Source: Corynebacterium sp. sy039 (GTDB lineage Bacteria > Actinomycetota > Actinomycetes > Mycobacteriales > Mycobacteriaceae). From it: a stretch of DNA of 64,000 bases. The notes below the pieces were generated by a model. That model was not told where the DNA came from. It saw only the letters and a program-made list of their open reading frames with translations, and ran no database searches. Shown in pieces: positions 28,545-40,982 of this stretch. Each line of letters opens with the position of its first letter. The stretch's first letter is position 1. Both the position numbers and the translations under genes were made by a program. The DNA lies in assembly GCF_007904105.1 (NCBI RefSeq), contig NZ_CP042325.1, positions 2,108,001 through 2,172,000 on the forward strand, given 5' to 3'.

Positions 28545-30047
28545 CTATGCGCTGGCGTGTTCTTTCTTGCGTTCTACCCAGAAATCAGCATTTTTAATGC
28601 CCAATGCCTCAGGATCGAAGTCAGGATCTTGCCCAGCTTTCTTTTGCGCCAAGTAATCTTTGAGCGCCTTATGCGCTGGCACTTGTAAGAACAGCACCGC
28701 AACGATATTGAGCCATGCAGTCGATCCCATACCGATATCACCTAGCGCCCAGGCATCACCTGCGCTGCTGGTTGCACCGACAAATACAGAGATAATCACC
28801 ACGATACGCAGTGCCCAAATCAACCCACGACGCACCTGCGGATTCTTCACCCACCTATTGAGATAAGCGAAATTAACTTCCGCCATGTAGTAGTAGGCGA
28901 GAATCGTCGTAAAGGCAAAGAACACAATAGCTAGTGCCACGAAACTAGGTCCAATACCTGGGGCAAAGGAATCCAAGCCCGATTGCACAAAACCTGGTCC
29001 AACATCCACCCCTGCTGGCACACTACCAGGGTATATTACTGCACCATCTTCACTCTCACCGCGGAACACCTTATACATATCAGTGGAAATGATGATGAAT
29101 GCTGTCGCAGAACACACAAAGAGCGTATCGACGTACACCGCAAAGGCTTGCACGAATCCCTGTTTCGCTGGATGCGATACCTCAGCCACTGCGGCCGCCT
29201 GTGGACCAGTACCCTGACCTGCTTCATTGGAGTAAATGCCGCGCTTGACACCCCACATAATCGCAACGCCTAACATTCCAGAGAAAGTAGCTTCAGCATT
29301 AAATGCCGACTTAAAAATAAGGCTGAATACGTGCGGAATCTCATTGAAGTTCACACACAGCACAACAAGAGCAATGATAATATACACCACTGCCATAAAC
29401 GGCACGACAAGAGAGGCAAAGTTCGCAATACGCTTAACACCGCCGATAATAATGATCGCTACCACAAGGGCAATGAACACAGCGGTAATTTTCACATCCA
29501 CATTCCAGGCATTCTGCACTGCAGTAGCAAGCCCATTAGCCTGAACACCAGGTAAGAAATAGCTGGTAGAGACAATCATGGCAATAGCAAAAAGGATAGC
29601 GTAAAACAACATAAACGGTGCTGCGGAGGTATGTCGATATGCTTTTTCAATGAAATACGCTGGACCACCACGATACTCACCAGTATCCGGATCTTTTTCC
29701 TTATAGATCTGCGCTAGGCAGCACTCCATGAAAGACGTTGCAGATCCCAATAATGCAACTGTCCACATCCAAAACACAGCACCTGGCCCACCGAAGGCAA
29801 TTGCAGTGGCAACTCCGCCGATATTACCAACGCCAACGCGCCCAGCGAGAGAGATCATCAGTGATTGGAAAGAGGAAATACCGCTTTCTGATTTTTCGCC
29901 ATTGACTAATTGCTTGAGCATATCGGGTATGCAACGAATTTGCAGAAACTTTGTGGATAAGGTGAAGAAGATACCAGCACCCAAGCATAGAAATACTAAT
30001 GCTGGCGACCAGACAATCTCATTGACCTTAGCGATTATCTCCGACAT
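28545..30047 (-). CDS. agcS: Sodium:alanine symporter (AGCS family)
   Basis: 500-residue membrane carrier that imports alanine or glycine with sodium. AGCS signatures: LCLGAGIFFTLSTKFLQIR, AGRVGVGNIGGVATAIAFGGPGAVFWMWTVALLGSATSFMEC, KRGIYSNEAGQGTGPQAAAVAEVSHPAKQGFVQAFAVYVDTLFVCSATA, and FAFTTILAYYYMAEVNFAYL. ATG at 30047 has AAGGGAGCTGTTC upstream. A near-GlxR site lies just upstream at 30061. Confidence 0.93.
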   Translation of the reverse strand: MSEIIAKVNEIVWSPALVFLCLGAGIFFTLSTKFLQIRCIPDMLKQLVNGEKSESGISSFQSLMISLAGRVGVGNIGGVATAIAFGGPGAVFWMWTVALLGSATSFMECCLAQIYKEKDPDTGEYRGGPAYFIEKAYRHTSAAPFMLFYAILFAIAMIVSTSYFLPGVQANGLATAVQNAWNVDVKITAVFIALVVAIIIIGGVKRIANFASLVVPFMAVVYIIIALVVLCVNFNEIPHVFSLIFKSAFNAEATFSGMLGVAIMWGVKRGIYSNEAGQGTGPQAAAVAEVSHPAKQGFVQAFAVYVDTLFVCSATAFIIISTDMYKVFRGESEDGAVIYPGSVPAGVDVGPGFVQSGLDSFAPGIGPSFVALAIVFFAFTTILAYYYMAEVNFAYLNRWVKNPQVRRGLIWALRIVVIISVFVGATSSAGDAWALGDIGMGSTAWLNIVAVLFLQVPAHKALKDYLAQKKAGQDPDFDPEALGIKNADFWVERKKEHASA

Positions 30048-30060
30048 GAACAGCTCCCTT

Positions 30061-30076
30061 CGTGATGACTATCACT
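30061..30076. promoter_or_regulatory. Possible GlxR/CRP-like site upstream of agcS
   Basis: CGTGA-TGACTA-TCACT matches TGTGA-N6-TCACA at 8 of 10 positions and is symmetric. It sits 14 bases before the agcS start, which would fit repression. Weaker than the glpD site. Confidence 0.35.
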
Positions 30077-30152
30077 CAACTACCCATTAACTATAGGGTT
30101 ATAGATTTAATATAGCCATTTTCTACCCCTACCACTGCCCTCATAACAAAAA

Positions 30153-30174
30153 ATGCCAGGGAAAACCCTGGCAT
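30153..30174 (-). terminator. Terminator of the DUF5926 gene
   Basis: ATGCCAGGG (30153-30161) and CCCTGGCAT (30166-30174) form a perfect 9-bp stem with a 4-base loop. On the minus strand TTTTTTG follows, and the DUF5926 stop lies 20 bases before it. Confidence 0.9.
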
Positions 30175-30193
30175 AGCGTCGACAAGCATACAC

Positions 30194-31105
30194 TTAGCGG
30201 ATTGTTACCTGACGCGATTTGATATTTTCCAGCTGACGACGCTCATCAGCACTCAACTGCGCATCATTATCTATCTCAGCAATAATTTTCTCATTGAGCG
30301 CTTCCACATCAGCACGATAATCCGAAGGCTCACGCTGTGGATCAAGATCCCACACTGGCACCGCCAAACCATTAACTCGGAACACACCAGCAAACTTTGT
30401 CTCTGCACCCAATTTCAACTCACCACGAGCAGCAATACGCGCCAAAGCTCGCAAAAGCGTATCCTCATCTTCATTGCGCACCCAACGAATATGCGCCTTA
30501 TCGCCTGGGTTAATCCACCACACCGAGCCTGGTACTTCAGCCTCAACTTTGCGAGAAGGCAAAATAGAATCATTGGCAGCCTGGATTGCCTGCGCATACT
30601 CAGGTTGCAGCTGAGAGCCCTCAGGAATCCACCAATTAAAATCATCTTTGACCTCAACCTTAAACTCCTGCTCAGCTACCAACAGTTCTGCAATATCTGG
30701 CTGAGTACCATCGGCAATACCCACTTCAAGAGTTTGAGCTGGTTGAGCAGTACGCACCCAGTCCAAAGCAAAAGCTAAATCACGATTAGGATTATGCGAG
30801 TGCTTTTGGGTTTGTAACGCCACAAACGCAGCACCCCCTACCTGCTCATCACGAACCAAAGCAGCACTACCACCAGGAAGTACCGTACAGAGATATACCT
30901 CACGCTCGACCCCTTTGACCTGCACTTTGGCCAGTGCCGCAGGCACAAACTCCTGCATTGCCACCAATTCTGTCTCAAATGGGAAGGAAGCATAAGGGCG
31001 ATGATCCCGCTCTAATGCAGCACGCTGCGCTGCTCGAGCTGCCAACTTCGCTTGCCTGCGACTCATGCCTTCAGGCAGTTGCTCTTTCTTTTTCTTTTTA
31101 GCCAT
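30194..31105 (-). CDS. DUF5926 family protein (function unknown)
   Basis: 303 residues, conserved in actinobacteria with no established function. A Lys-rich N-terminus (MAKKKKKEQLPEGMSRRQAKLAARAAQRAALERDHRPY) is followed by an alpha/beta body with FPFETELVAMQEFVPAALA, VYLCTVLPGGSAALVRDE, and FNWWIPEGSQLQPEYAQAIQAANDSILPS. No signal peptide or membrane helix is seen, and the basic tail could bind nucleic acid (inference). ATG at 31105 is used; the in-frame start at 31114 adds only three residues. Downstream of, and co-directional with, the GDPD gene with a 38-base gap. Confidence 0.78.
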   Translation of the reverse strand: MAKKKKKEQLPEGMSRRQAKLAARAAQRAALERDHRPYASFPFETELVAMQEFVPAALAKVQVKGVEREVYLCTVLPGGSAALVRDEQVGGAAFVALQTQKHSHNPNRDLAFALDWVRTAQPAQTLEVGIADGTQPDIAELLVAEQEFKVEVKDDFNWWIPEGSQLQPEYAQAIQAANDSILPSRKVEAEVPGSVWWINPGDKAHIRWVRNEDEDTLLRALARIAARGELKLGAETKFAGVFRVNGLAVPVWDLDPQREPSDYRADVEALNEKIIAEIDNDAQLSADERRQLENIKSRQVTIR

Positions 31106-31143
31106 GCCTACCAATGTACCTGCTCGCTGGCATTATGTAAGCA

Positions 31144-31836
31144 TTAGCCCAGCACGTCGAGAGCAATATCTGGAAAATCTGTAGCCATAACTTTGACTCC
31201 CCGATCACGACAATAGCGCATATCTTGAGGATCATTGACAGTATAAATGTAGGTTGGCTTTGCTTTTGCCCCGATAAGCTCTGGGCTGAGTTTTGCCCGC
31301 GCAATACTCATCCCTGCACCATGCGGACGAGAAAAGAATATATCTGTGGGATTGAGATTATGCTCCCAATGCCTGCGCAAATAAAAAGTTTCTATCTGTG
31401 GCGCCAATGCTGCCATGCGACGAACCATACTGTGCGAAAAGGAGATAACATGAATGCGCTCATCCGTTAATAGTTTGTGATGGCGCAAACAACTCGCGAG
31501 CTGGTGCTCTACTAGACGACCAGCCCGCGTGGGATGTTTAGGCTCAATATACAGGTGTTTTCCAGGATAAGAAAACACCATTTCGATGAGCTCATCGAGG
31601 GTAAGGACACCAGGATGCGTATCTTTAATCTCCTGCAGTGTGGCACTCGAAATGACAGTCCGCCGCCCCGATAAGCGCAGCAAATCCCTATCATGCACAC
31701 AGACAATATGCCCATCACGGCTGAGCCGAATATCACATTCCACACCCGCGATCGGCAATTCTAGTGCCTTTTCGTAGGCAAGCGGACTCATTTCTGGGTA
31801 TCGGCCACTAAAACCACGATGAGCAATAATGTGCAT
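31144..31836 (-). CDS. Glycerophosphodiester phosphodiesterase
   Basis: 230-residue GDPD-family TIM barrel hydrolysing glycerophosphodiesters to glycerol 3-phosphate and an alcohol. The catalytic and metal residues are visible: IAHRGFSGRYPEMSPLAYEKAL, then GVECDIRLSRDGHIVCVHDRDLLRLSG, then HLYIEPKHP. No signal peptide, so cytoplasmic. ATG at 31836 starts the HRG motif correctly; it lies seven bases after TACTAT, and the gene begins 13 bases inside the end of katA. The extension to 31866 is rejected for that reason. Confidence 0.92.
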   Translation of the reverse strand: MHIIAHRGFSGRYPEMSPLAYEKALELPIAGVECDIRLSRDGHIVCVHDRDLLRLSGRRTVISSATLQEIKDTHPGVLTLDELIEMVFSYPGKHLYIEPKHPTRAGRLVEHQLASCLRHHKLLTDERIHVISFSHSMVRRMAALAPQIETFYLRRHWEHNLNPTDIFFSRPHGAGMSIARAKLSPELIGAKAKPTYIYTVNDPQDMRYCRDRGVKVMATDFPDIALDVLG

Positions 31837-31849
31837 ACCGTCGATAGTA

Positions 31850-33385
31850 TTACTTCTTGGTCGCAAATACCTCTCGAACGCGTTGCCCTAATTGCTTATC
31901 GACGTTATCCCAATACTGGTACACCCGCTGTTCTACCTGCTCAGAAACACCAACCATCGCCCCAGCGATATTATGCGCTAGGCGTTCTTTCTCGCCCTCA
32001 TCCATGACCTCACGGTAAAGAATTCCCGCCTGAATGAAATCATCATCGGCTTCATGCTTAACATATGCCTCACGCACCAGATCGGTACCGTGCGGGTCAG
32101 GATTAATGTAGAGGTCATGCGCCTGACCATATCCCACACCTGAGGAAGATGTTGCACCATCATCGAGATAACCAGCACCTTTATCAAAGCGATTAGGGCT
32201 ATACACTGGCGCATCGGCCGGGTTGAACTCATAAGCCATAGCGCCTTCATGGGAATAAGTATTGACGGTGTTTATTGGCTTATTGATCGGAAGTTGGCGA
32301 TAATTTGCCCCAATGCGATACCGCTGAGCATCGGCATAGGCGAACACACGAGCTTGCAACATTCTATCTGGTGATAGTCCAATACCAGGAACAAGATTGG
32401 ATGGATCAAGAGCTAGTTGCTCAATCTGTGCAAAGAAATTATGTGGGTTGCGATTGAGAATGAAATACCCGACGTCGATAAGCGGATAATCCTGCTGTGA
32501 CCAAGTTTTTGTGAGGTCAAAAGGATTGTACTTGTAAGTCTTTGCCTCCTCGAAAGGCATTATTTGCACTTTGACATCCCAGATGGGGTAATCGCCTCTT
32601 TCGATGGCATTGTAGAGATCTTCACGATGATGATCGGCATTCTTACCTGCCATTTCTTGAGCTTGTTCATCGGTGAAGCAGTCCCAGCCCTGGCGAGTCT
32701 TAAAGTGATATTTCACCCATACCGGTGTTCCTTGTGCATTGATCCACTGGAAGGTGTGCGAGCCAAATCCATCCTGGTGGCGCGAGGTTTTTGGTGTTCC
32801 CCGGTCCCCCATAAGATAGGTAACTTGGTGTGCTGATTCTGGTGTTCGGGTCCAGAAGTCCCATTGCATATCAGCATTGCGCAATCCGTTTGCACCCATG
32901 CGTTTTTGGGAGTGGATAAAATCTGGGAACTTTATGCCATCGCGCAAGAAAAAAGTTGGGGTGTTATTGCCAACGATGTCATAGTTGCCTTCTTTGGTCC
33001 AAAATCTTAAGGCAAAACCGTGCACATCACGCCAGGTATCTGGGGAGCCTTGTTCACCAGCGACGGTAGAAAAGCGTACTGCCATAGGCGTGACCACGCC
33101 TTTTTGGAATAACTGTGCTTTGGTATAGCGCGAAACATCCTCGGTGATGTGTAGTTCGCCAAAGGCGCCGTGGCCTTTTGCGTGTGGATTGCGCTCTGGG
33201 ACACGTTCGCGATTGAAATGCGCTAATTTTTCAATGAGGTGAATGTCATTGAGCACATTAGCTCCTTGAGCGCCTTGGGTGATAGAGATATTTTCACTGG
33301 CTACTGGAGCACCATTATGGCGTGTGGTATGAGAAGATGTGGCTGGTATCTCCCCGTTGCTCAGAATTGGATCGACAGCTGACAT
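31850..33385 (-). CDS. katA: Catalase (heme, monofunctional)
   Basis: Breaks down hydrogen peroxide; 511 residues, a small-subunit clade. Conserved stretches: FNRERVPERNPHAKGHGAFG with the distal His, MAVRFSTVAGEQGSPDTWRDVHGFALRFWTKEGNYDIVGNNTPTFFLRD with the distal Asn, and RVFAYADAQRYRIGANYRQLPIN with the proximal heme-ligand Tyr. Divergent from sigC with 222 bases between, the same neighbourhood as in C. glutamicum. AAGGAG lies 12 bases before the ATG at 33385. Confidence 0.97.
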   Translation of the reverse strand: MSAVDPILSNGEIPATSSHTTRHNGAPVASENISITQGAQGANVLNDIHLIEKLAHFNRERVPERNPHAKGHGAFGELHITEDVSRYTKAQLFQKGVVTPMAVRFSTVAGEQGSPDTWRDVHGFALRFWTKEGNYDIVGNNTPTFFLRDGIKFPDFIHSQKRMGANGLRNADMQWDFWTRTPESAHQVTYLMGDRGTPKTSRHQDGFGSHTFQWINAQGTPVWVKYHFKTRQGWDCFTDEQAQEMAGKNADHHREDLYNAIERGDYPIWDVKVQIMPFEEAKTYKYNPFDLTKTWSQQDYPLIDVGYFILNRNPHNFFAQIEQLALDPSNLVPGIGLSPDRMLQARVFAYADAQRYRIGANYRQLPINKPINTVNTYSHEGAMAYEFNPADAPVYSPNRFDKGAGYLDDGATSSSGVGYGQAHDLYINPDPHGTDLVREAYVKHEADDDFIQAGILYREVMDEGEKERLAHNIAGAMVGVSEQVEQRVYQYWDNVDKQLGQRVREVFATKK

Positions 33386-33607
33386 TGTGCCTACAGCTCC
33401 TTCACTGATTATTCCATGACACTTATAGGTGAGTGTTGATTGATAGTTGTTACCTACTCACTCCAGCGTAGATTAAAAAGAAAAACCTAGCAAGCGATAA
33501 GAAATCATTAGGGTTGGCTTATATATCCCTCGATATTCCTCGCGGATAACAAGCAGAAAGCAAGCGGATGACAATCCGCCCCACCATACCTGCTAAAATC
33601 ACTAACC

Positions 33608-34177
33608 ATGACCGACGGCGATCACCGCACAGCACATGATAATTATGTCACCGAACTAGCCCTTGCAGCAGGCAAAGGCGATCGCCAAGCACTCAACACT
33701 TTTATCAAAGAAACACAATCCGACGTATGGCGGTTACTCGCCCACCTCGGCGGCGTCGACAGTGCCGACGACCTCACCCAAGAAACATATCTGAGAGTTA
33801 TTAAGTCACTGCCACGCTTTGCCGCACGCTCCTCTGCCCGCACCTGGCTCCTCGCCGTAGCACGACGCGCATGGCTCGACAATATCCGCCACGACATGGC
33901 GCGCCCCAAAAAAGCTAGTGCCCAAGTAGAACACGTTAGCGCAATAAGCGAAGCCACATGGTCAGAATGGGTAGATATTCACCTACTTATCGACGACCTT
34001 CCCCCGGAGCGTCGTGAAGCACTTATTTTGACGCAAATACTGGGCTACTCCTACGAAGAAGCAGCAAAAATAGCCAATGTTCGCATTGGCACGATTCGAT
34101 CTCGAGTAGCACGGGCACGCGCAGACATCATTGCTGCTGCGCACCCGAACCACACCCAAGAACGTAAACTCTCCTAA
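33608..34177 (+). CDS. sigC: ECF RNA polymerase sigma factor, SigC-like
   Basis: 189 residues with ECF regions 2 and 4 only. Region 2: VWRLLAHLGGVDSADDLTQETYLRVIKSLPRFAARSSARTWLLAVARRAWLDNIR. Region 4: IDDLPPERREALILTQILGYSYEEAAKIANVRIGTIRSRVARARADI. No anti-sigma gene is adjacent. The position between katA and asd-lysC matches sigC of C. glutamicum, which is reported to control branched quinol oxidase genes; transferring that role is inference from synteny. TAAAAT eight bases before the ATG suggests leaderless initiation. Ends five bases from the convergent asd stop. Confidence 0.87.
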   Translation: MTDGDHRTAHDNYVTELALAAGKGDRQALNTFIKETQSDVWRLLAHLGGVDSADDLTQETYLRVIKSLPRFAARSSARTWLLAVARRAWLDNIRHDMARPKKASAQVEHVSAISEATWSEWVDIHLLIDDLPPERREALILTQILGYSYEEAAKIANVRIGTIRSRVARARADIIAAAHPNHTQERKLS

Positions 34178-34182
34178 TGCGA

Positions 34183-35241
<1,059 letters not shown>

Positions 35242-35297
35242 CTAGCAGTTTTCTCGTATCTCTACTTGTATCTCTATGGGAATGCCTCTATAGGAAT

Positions 35298-35816
35298 CTA
35301 GCGACCGGTACCAGCATAAACAGTAGCTTCTACCTCGCCGCCCAACTCAAAAGCATCATGGATAGCTCGTGCTGCTTCATCTAATTCAGACTCTCGAATC
35401 AACACCGAAATGCGAATCTCAGAAGTAGAAATCAACTCAATGTTGATACCTTTATCGCGCAATGCCTCACAGAACACTGCAGTCACACCTGGGTGCGATT
35501 TCATACCAGCACCCACCAAAGAAACCTTGCCGATTTGATCGTCGTAAAGGATATTTTGCCAATCACCTTTTTCTTTTAATGGGGTCAGCAACTCCATAGC
35601 GCGCGGACCGTCGGCACGCGGACATGTGAACGTAATATCTGTGCGGTTATCTTCCAACGAGGAGATATTCTGCAACACCATATCAATGTTAATCTCGGCA
35701 TCAGCAAGAGCACGGAATACCGTCGCAGCAGCACCGGGCGAGTCTGGAATACCCAACACCGTAATTTTTGCCTCAGACTTATCAGTTGCCACACCAGTTA
35801 ATACTGCTTCTTCCAC
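35298..35816 (-). CDS. lysC beta: Aspartate kinase, beta subunit (internal in-frame start)
   Basis: 172 residues covering only the regulatory ACT domains. The internal GTG at 35816 has GGAGGA seven bases upstream, a better ribosome site than most genes here. In C. glutamicum the beta subunit also begins at residue 250 and joins alpha in an alpha2-beta2 enzyme. The length matches exactly. Confidence 0.85.
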   Translation of the reverse strand: MEEAVLTGVATDKSEAKITVLGIPDSPGAAATVFRALADAEINIDMVLQNISSLEDNRTDITFTCPRADGPRAMELLTPLKEKGDWQNILYDDQIGKVSLVGAGMKSHPGVTAVFCEALRDKGINIELISTSEIRISVLIRESELDEAARAIHDAFELGGEVEATVYAGTGR

Positions 35817-36563
35817 AGGAATATCCTCCATTGAACCGGTCACCAACGTACCGGGATCATTGCTATACGACGAACGAACACGCAACGGCACCCCAAAAGC
35901 ACGGGCATACTCCACGCTACGCAACACAAGAATTTTTGAGCCCACAGCCGCAAGCTCAAGCATCTCCTCAAAAGAAAGCTGCTCTAACTTACGCGCCTTA
36001 GGAACAATACGCGGATCAGCAGTATAAACACCATCAACATCCGAGTAAATTTCACACACATCCGCTTTTAAGGCAGCAGCAAGAGCCACAGCCGTAGTAT
36101 CAGAACCACCACGACCAAGGGTAGTGATGTCCTTAGACTCACGATTAACCCCCTGAAAACCAGCAACAATGCAGATTTTTCCTTCGTCGAGAGCTTCGCG
36201 CACACGACCTGGAGTAACATCAACAATACGCGCATTACCATGGCGTTCTGTAGTAATCACCCCCGCCTGCGAACCCGTAAAGGATTGCGCCTGCGCACCA
36301 AAGGACTCAATTGCCATTGCCACCAAGGCATTAGAAATGCGCTCGCCTGCGGTAAGCAACATATCTAACTCACGAGCTGGCGGCACCGGATTAACTTGCG
36401 CTGCAAGATCAAGCAGCTCATCGGTGGTATCTCCCATAGCCGAGCACACAACAACGACATCATGCCCACGCTTTTTGGTCGCAACAATCCGTTCCGCCAC
36501 TCGTCGGATTCGTTCCGCGCTCTCTAGCGAAGAACCTCCATATTTCTGCACCACAAGTGCCAC
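35298..36563 (-). CDS. lysC: Aspartate kinase, alpha subunit
   Basis: Phosphorylates aspartate, the first and feedback-controlled step of the aspartate pathway. 421 residues, the same length as C. glutamicum LysC. The N-terminal kinase domain has [36 protein letters not shown] and [31 protein letters not shown]; the C-terminal half has two ACT domains that bind lysine plus threonine ([55 protein letters not shown]). GTG start at 36563 with AGAGGTG upstream. An in-frame internal gene for the beta subunit starts at 35816. Confidence 0.97.
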   Translation of the reverse strand: MALVVQKYGGSSLESAERIRRVAERIVATKKRGHDVVVVCSAMGDTTDELLDLAAQVNPVPPARELDMLLTAGERISNALVAMAIESFGAQAQSFTGSQAGVITTERHGNARIVDVTPGRVREALDEGKICIVAGFQGVNRESKDITTLGRGGSDTTAVALAAALKADVCEIYSDVDGVYTADPRIVPKARKLEQLSFEEMLELAAVGSKILVLRSVEYARAFGVPLRVRSSYSNDPGTLVTGSMEDIPVEEAVLTGVATDKSEAKITVLGIPDSPGAAATVFRALADAEINIDMVLQNISSLEDNRTDITFTCPRADGPRAMELLTPLKEKGDWQNILYDDQIGKVSLVGAGMKSHPGVTAVFCEALRDKGINIELISTSEIRISVLIRESELDEAARAIHDAFELGGEVEATVYAGTGR

Positions 36564-36704
36564 CGGGCGACACCTCTTTCGGATTTCTCAACGATTCGTT
36601 CTTGTACATTCTTGTACTACTGAACTTTTATCGTACCTAATTTATCTTCCTCAGGATACCCAAAGTTATCCCTAAGACAGCAATCCCTGCGCATATAAAA
36701 CACA

Positions 36705-36748
36705 AGCGGGCAGCCAAGAGCCTTAATCTGCTCTCTAGACTGCCCGCT
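36705..36748 (-). terminator. Terminator of leuA
   Basis: AGCGGGCAG (36705-36713) and CTGCCCGCT (36740-36748) form a perfect 9-bp stem. On the minus strand it is followed by TGTGTTTTAT, 13 bases after the leuA stop. Confidence 0.8.
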
Positions 36749-36760
36749 ACAAAACTCACC

Positions 36761-38593
<1,833 letters not shown>

Positions 38594-38631
38594 TCAAAAG
38601 TTTATAGAAAACCACGACCGGCATACACAAA

Positions 38632-38646
38632 ACCCCGCGACGGGGT
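38632..38646 (-). terminator. Attenuator hairpin in the leuA leader
   Basis: On the minus strand ACCCCG-TCG-CGGGGT is followed by TTTTG. It lies between the Leu-codon leader peptide and leuA. Its 5' arm (38637-38646) can alternatively pair with GCGGCGGGT of the leader (38676-38684) with one bulge, a possible antiterminator. Confidence 0.7.
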
Positions 38647-38664
38647 GCCAGCCGTGAAAATATC

Positions 38665-38727
38665 TTAGACCTGTGACCCGCCGCGGCAGCTAAGGAGAAG
38701 TAATCCGTAGTACACGCGGGAATACAT
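38665..38727 (-). CDS. leuL: leuA leader peptide (attenuation)
   Basis: A 20-residue ORF, MYSRVYYGLLLLSCRG plus four residues, with four consecutive leucine codons TTA CTT CTC CTT at 38692-38703. It ends 84 bases before leuA and is followed by the attenuator. TACTAT seven bases before its ATG, in a TGTGTACTAT context, makes a leaderless start. This is the classical layout for ribosome-mediated attenuation: stalling at Leu codons when leucyl-tRNA is scarce would permit read-through into leuA. The layout is seen; the mechanism is inferred. Confidence 0.85.
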   Translation of the reverse strand: MYSRVYYGLLLLSCRGGSQV

Positions 38728-38871
38728 AAGACACATAGTACACATAATTCTATGCACACGTAATATCAGTAGCAAAGCACAAGCAATGGCATTAGACTAC
38801 AAACGCTGTATGAGCGCATATTGTGCGGTCACTTTACGAGAGAGAATTTGCTGAGAAAGCACTTTGTTTTA

Positions 38872-40122
38872 ATGAAAAACACATCTATGACATCGAATAC
38901 GCCCACCACAGACGCAGTTCCGTCATCTTCTTCGCGTTTAGCTACATCGCATACCACACGCTCATGGCCGAGCTATCTGGATAATCTGCGCGCGATGAAT
39001 AAAACTGTCAGGTATTGGTGTAGCGCTGCCGGATTATTCCTGTTCAGCACCCTCATTCATCTCCTCGTCCTTTCTTGGGTGAATACTGGTCACGCCCGCA
39101 GCAGCAATGTTGATCCCACGCCCCTCAAGGATTTATTAAAGATGTGGGATGGTGAACATTATGTTGCACTAGCCCAACTTGGCTATGTAACTCCCCCACA
39201 ATCAGGAGGCGACGGTTTATCAATAGAGGAAACACGCTTTGCATTCTTTCCAGGTCTGCCTGCACTTATCCGCCTATTGCACTTCTTCGGGCTCGACTAT
39301 ATTCCGGCAGGAGTTATTCTGTCCACTGTATTCGGGATTATCCTTACCGCCGGCATACTATTTTTAGTTGATCATCTTGGTGGTTCCTCTGCCGCACAAC
39401 TTAGCGCTGCTCTCTTGGTGTTGGGAGCACCTATGTCCCTGACTTTCACCATGGTCTATACCGAAGCACCTTTTATGGCATGCAGCATGTGGGCACTCTA
39501 TGCGATGTGTCGTCGCCAGTGGTTTTCTGCTTGTCTGTGGGTTTTTGTTTCCTGTTTCTTTAGACTCACCGCCATCGACCTATGGCTGACACTTATACTG
39601 GTTATTTTTATCTATGCCCGCACGCAATGGCGCGTATGGGCATGTGCCTGCGCAGCGCTTGCCCCCTTGGTTGTGTTTATTGCTTATGCTTCTGCGCAGA
39701 CTCGTGACTCTGGTGGTTATTTCGGACTTCAGAACAAAGGCTGGAATTCCCATTTTGATTTTGGAGTTGCCACCTGGAAGTGGCTGCGCGAAACTCTCAG
39801 TTCCTCAGAAAACTTCGGATATGTACTGAGCAGTTTGTGCATTATCGCTGCGATTATCACTGTTTTTAGTAGCTTTCGACGCATCCCCTGGCCGCTATGG
39901 ATCTTTGGCACGGGGATCGTCGCAAATATCGTGCTGTCCGATGGCATCATGCACTCACGACCACGACTACTCCTGCCGGCAATTATCTTATTGCTGCCAG
40001 TCACGCTTTACATTGGCAAATACGCCTCTCGACGCAGCCTTATTCTTGCAGGCGCTGCATGGCTGTTATTGGGCAGCTGGCTTGGCGCGCATATGCTCGT
40101 TATTTTCGAGTATGCCATCTAA
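38872..40122 (+). CDS. Polytopic membrane protein, PIG-V-like mannosyltransferase
   Basis: 416 residues with about nine to ten hydrophobic helices after a hydrophilic, Ser/Thr-rich N-terminus. The motif WDGEHYVALAQLGY and FAFFPGLPALIRLL match PIG-V/GPI-mannosyltransferase-like proteins that use polyprenyl-phosphate mannose. MPxSLTFTMVYTEAPFMACSMWALYAM and FRLTAID continue the family pattern. Likely adds a mannose to an envelope glycolipid or protein; acceptor unknown. ATG at 38872 is a judgement; there is no clear ribosome site, and ATG 38887 is possible. Its stop overlaps the convergent msrA stop by four bases. Confidence 0.75.
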   Translation: MKNTSMTSNTPTTDAVPSSSSRLATSHTTRSWPSYLDNLRAMNKTVRYWCSAAGLFLFSTLIHLLVLSWVNTGHARSSNVDPTPLKDLLKMWDGEHYVALAQLGYVTPPQSGGDGLSIEETRFAFFPGLPALIRLLHFFGLDYIPAGVILSTVFGIILTAGILFLVDHLGGSSAAQLSAALLVLGAPMSLTFTMVYTEAPFMACSMWALYAMCRRQWFSACLWVFVSCFFRLTAIDLWLTLILVIFIYARTQWRVWACACAALAPLVVFIAYASAQTRDSGGYFGLQNKGWNSHFDFGVATWKWLRETLSSSENFGYVLSSLCIIAAIITVFSSFRRIPWPLWIFGTGIVANIVLSDGIMHSRPRLLLPAIILLLPVTLYIGKYASRRSLILAGAAWLLLGSWLGAHMLVIFEYAI

Positions 40123-40778
40123 GCCAAGCGGCACGCTACGCCTGTAGAGTGATGCGGACAATAGCCATCAGGCACTTTGTGCAGATATTGCTGATGTTCT
40201 TCCTCTGCCAGGTAATATGTGCCTGCCGGGGTATCAGCTAGCACCGCTACTTCTGTCGTAATATCGCCAAAACCAGCCGCAGCCAATTGTGGCGCATACT
40301 GACTGATAATTTCTCGAGCACGCTCTGCTTCTTCAGCAGTGTCGGTATACAGAGCTGAACGATATTGAGTACCCACGTCATTACCCTGGCGATACCCCTG
40401 GGTTGGGTCGTGAGCTTCAAGGGCGCGTACCACCAAGTCCTCAAAGCTGATACGCGCTGGATCATAGACAACCTCTACTACTTCAGCGTGGTTTGTTTTG
40501 CCGGTACAGACTTCCCGATACGTGGGGTTAGGGGTAATACCACCTGCATATCCCACGGATGTGGCTTCTATGCCTTCGATTTCCCAGAGCATTTTTTCCG
40601 CGCCCCAAAAGCATCCAATACCGATGAGTAATCGTCGCTGCTCTGCACGCCACGGCCCGGTAATAGGTGTGCCTAATACTGCATGGGGTGCCGGGTCAGT
40701 CACAATTGCTTCTCGACGACCAGCCAATGCTTCTTCAGCGCTTACTAATTCTGGTGCTTTTCCATAAATCCATCCCAT
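40119..40778 (-). CDS. msrA: Peptide methionine sulfoxide reductase MsrA
   Basis: Repairs methionine-S-sulfoxide in proteins. 219 residues. The active-site motif is IGCFWGAEKMLWEIEGI with the catalytic Cys; then SVGYAGGITPNPTYREVCTGKTNHAEVVEVVYDP and the GNDVGTQYRSALY substrate-binding motif. ATG at 40778 lies six bases after TAGAGT, again leaderless in layout. The neighbour sodA is divergent at 40983, the same pair as in C. glutamicum. Confidence 0.96.
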   Translation of the reverse strand: MGWIYGKAPELVSAEEALAGRREAIVTDPAPHAVLGTPITGPWRAEQRRLLIGIGCFWGAEKMLWEIEGIEATSVGYAGGITPNPTYREVCTGKTNHAEVVEVVYDPARISFEDLVVRALEAHDPTQGYRQGNDVGTQYRSALYTDTAEEAERAREIISQYAPQLAAAGFGDITTEVAVLADTPAGTYYLAEEEHQQYLHKVPDGYCPHHSTGVACRLA

Positions 40779-40982
40779 GTGGCTACTCTACGCCTTATAT
40801 AACCCTCTCCACATATTTCCTTGCCATGAATGTGAATTAATATCGTTGCCTAACCTAGTCGGCATATCCCTTGATATCCCTTGCCAATTTTTTCGCACCC
40901 CCCTACCATTGGAATCATTGTGCATGAGTTACACATGCACAGCCTTAACATACATGAACCTTAGGAAAGGGAAAACCTCATT

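Noticed and set aside
40838..40858. DtxR-like iron box before sodA
   Set aside because: Only one half (CCTAACCTAG) resembles the consensus; the other half matches about four of nine bases, too weak to call.
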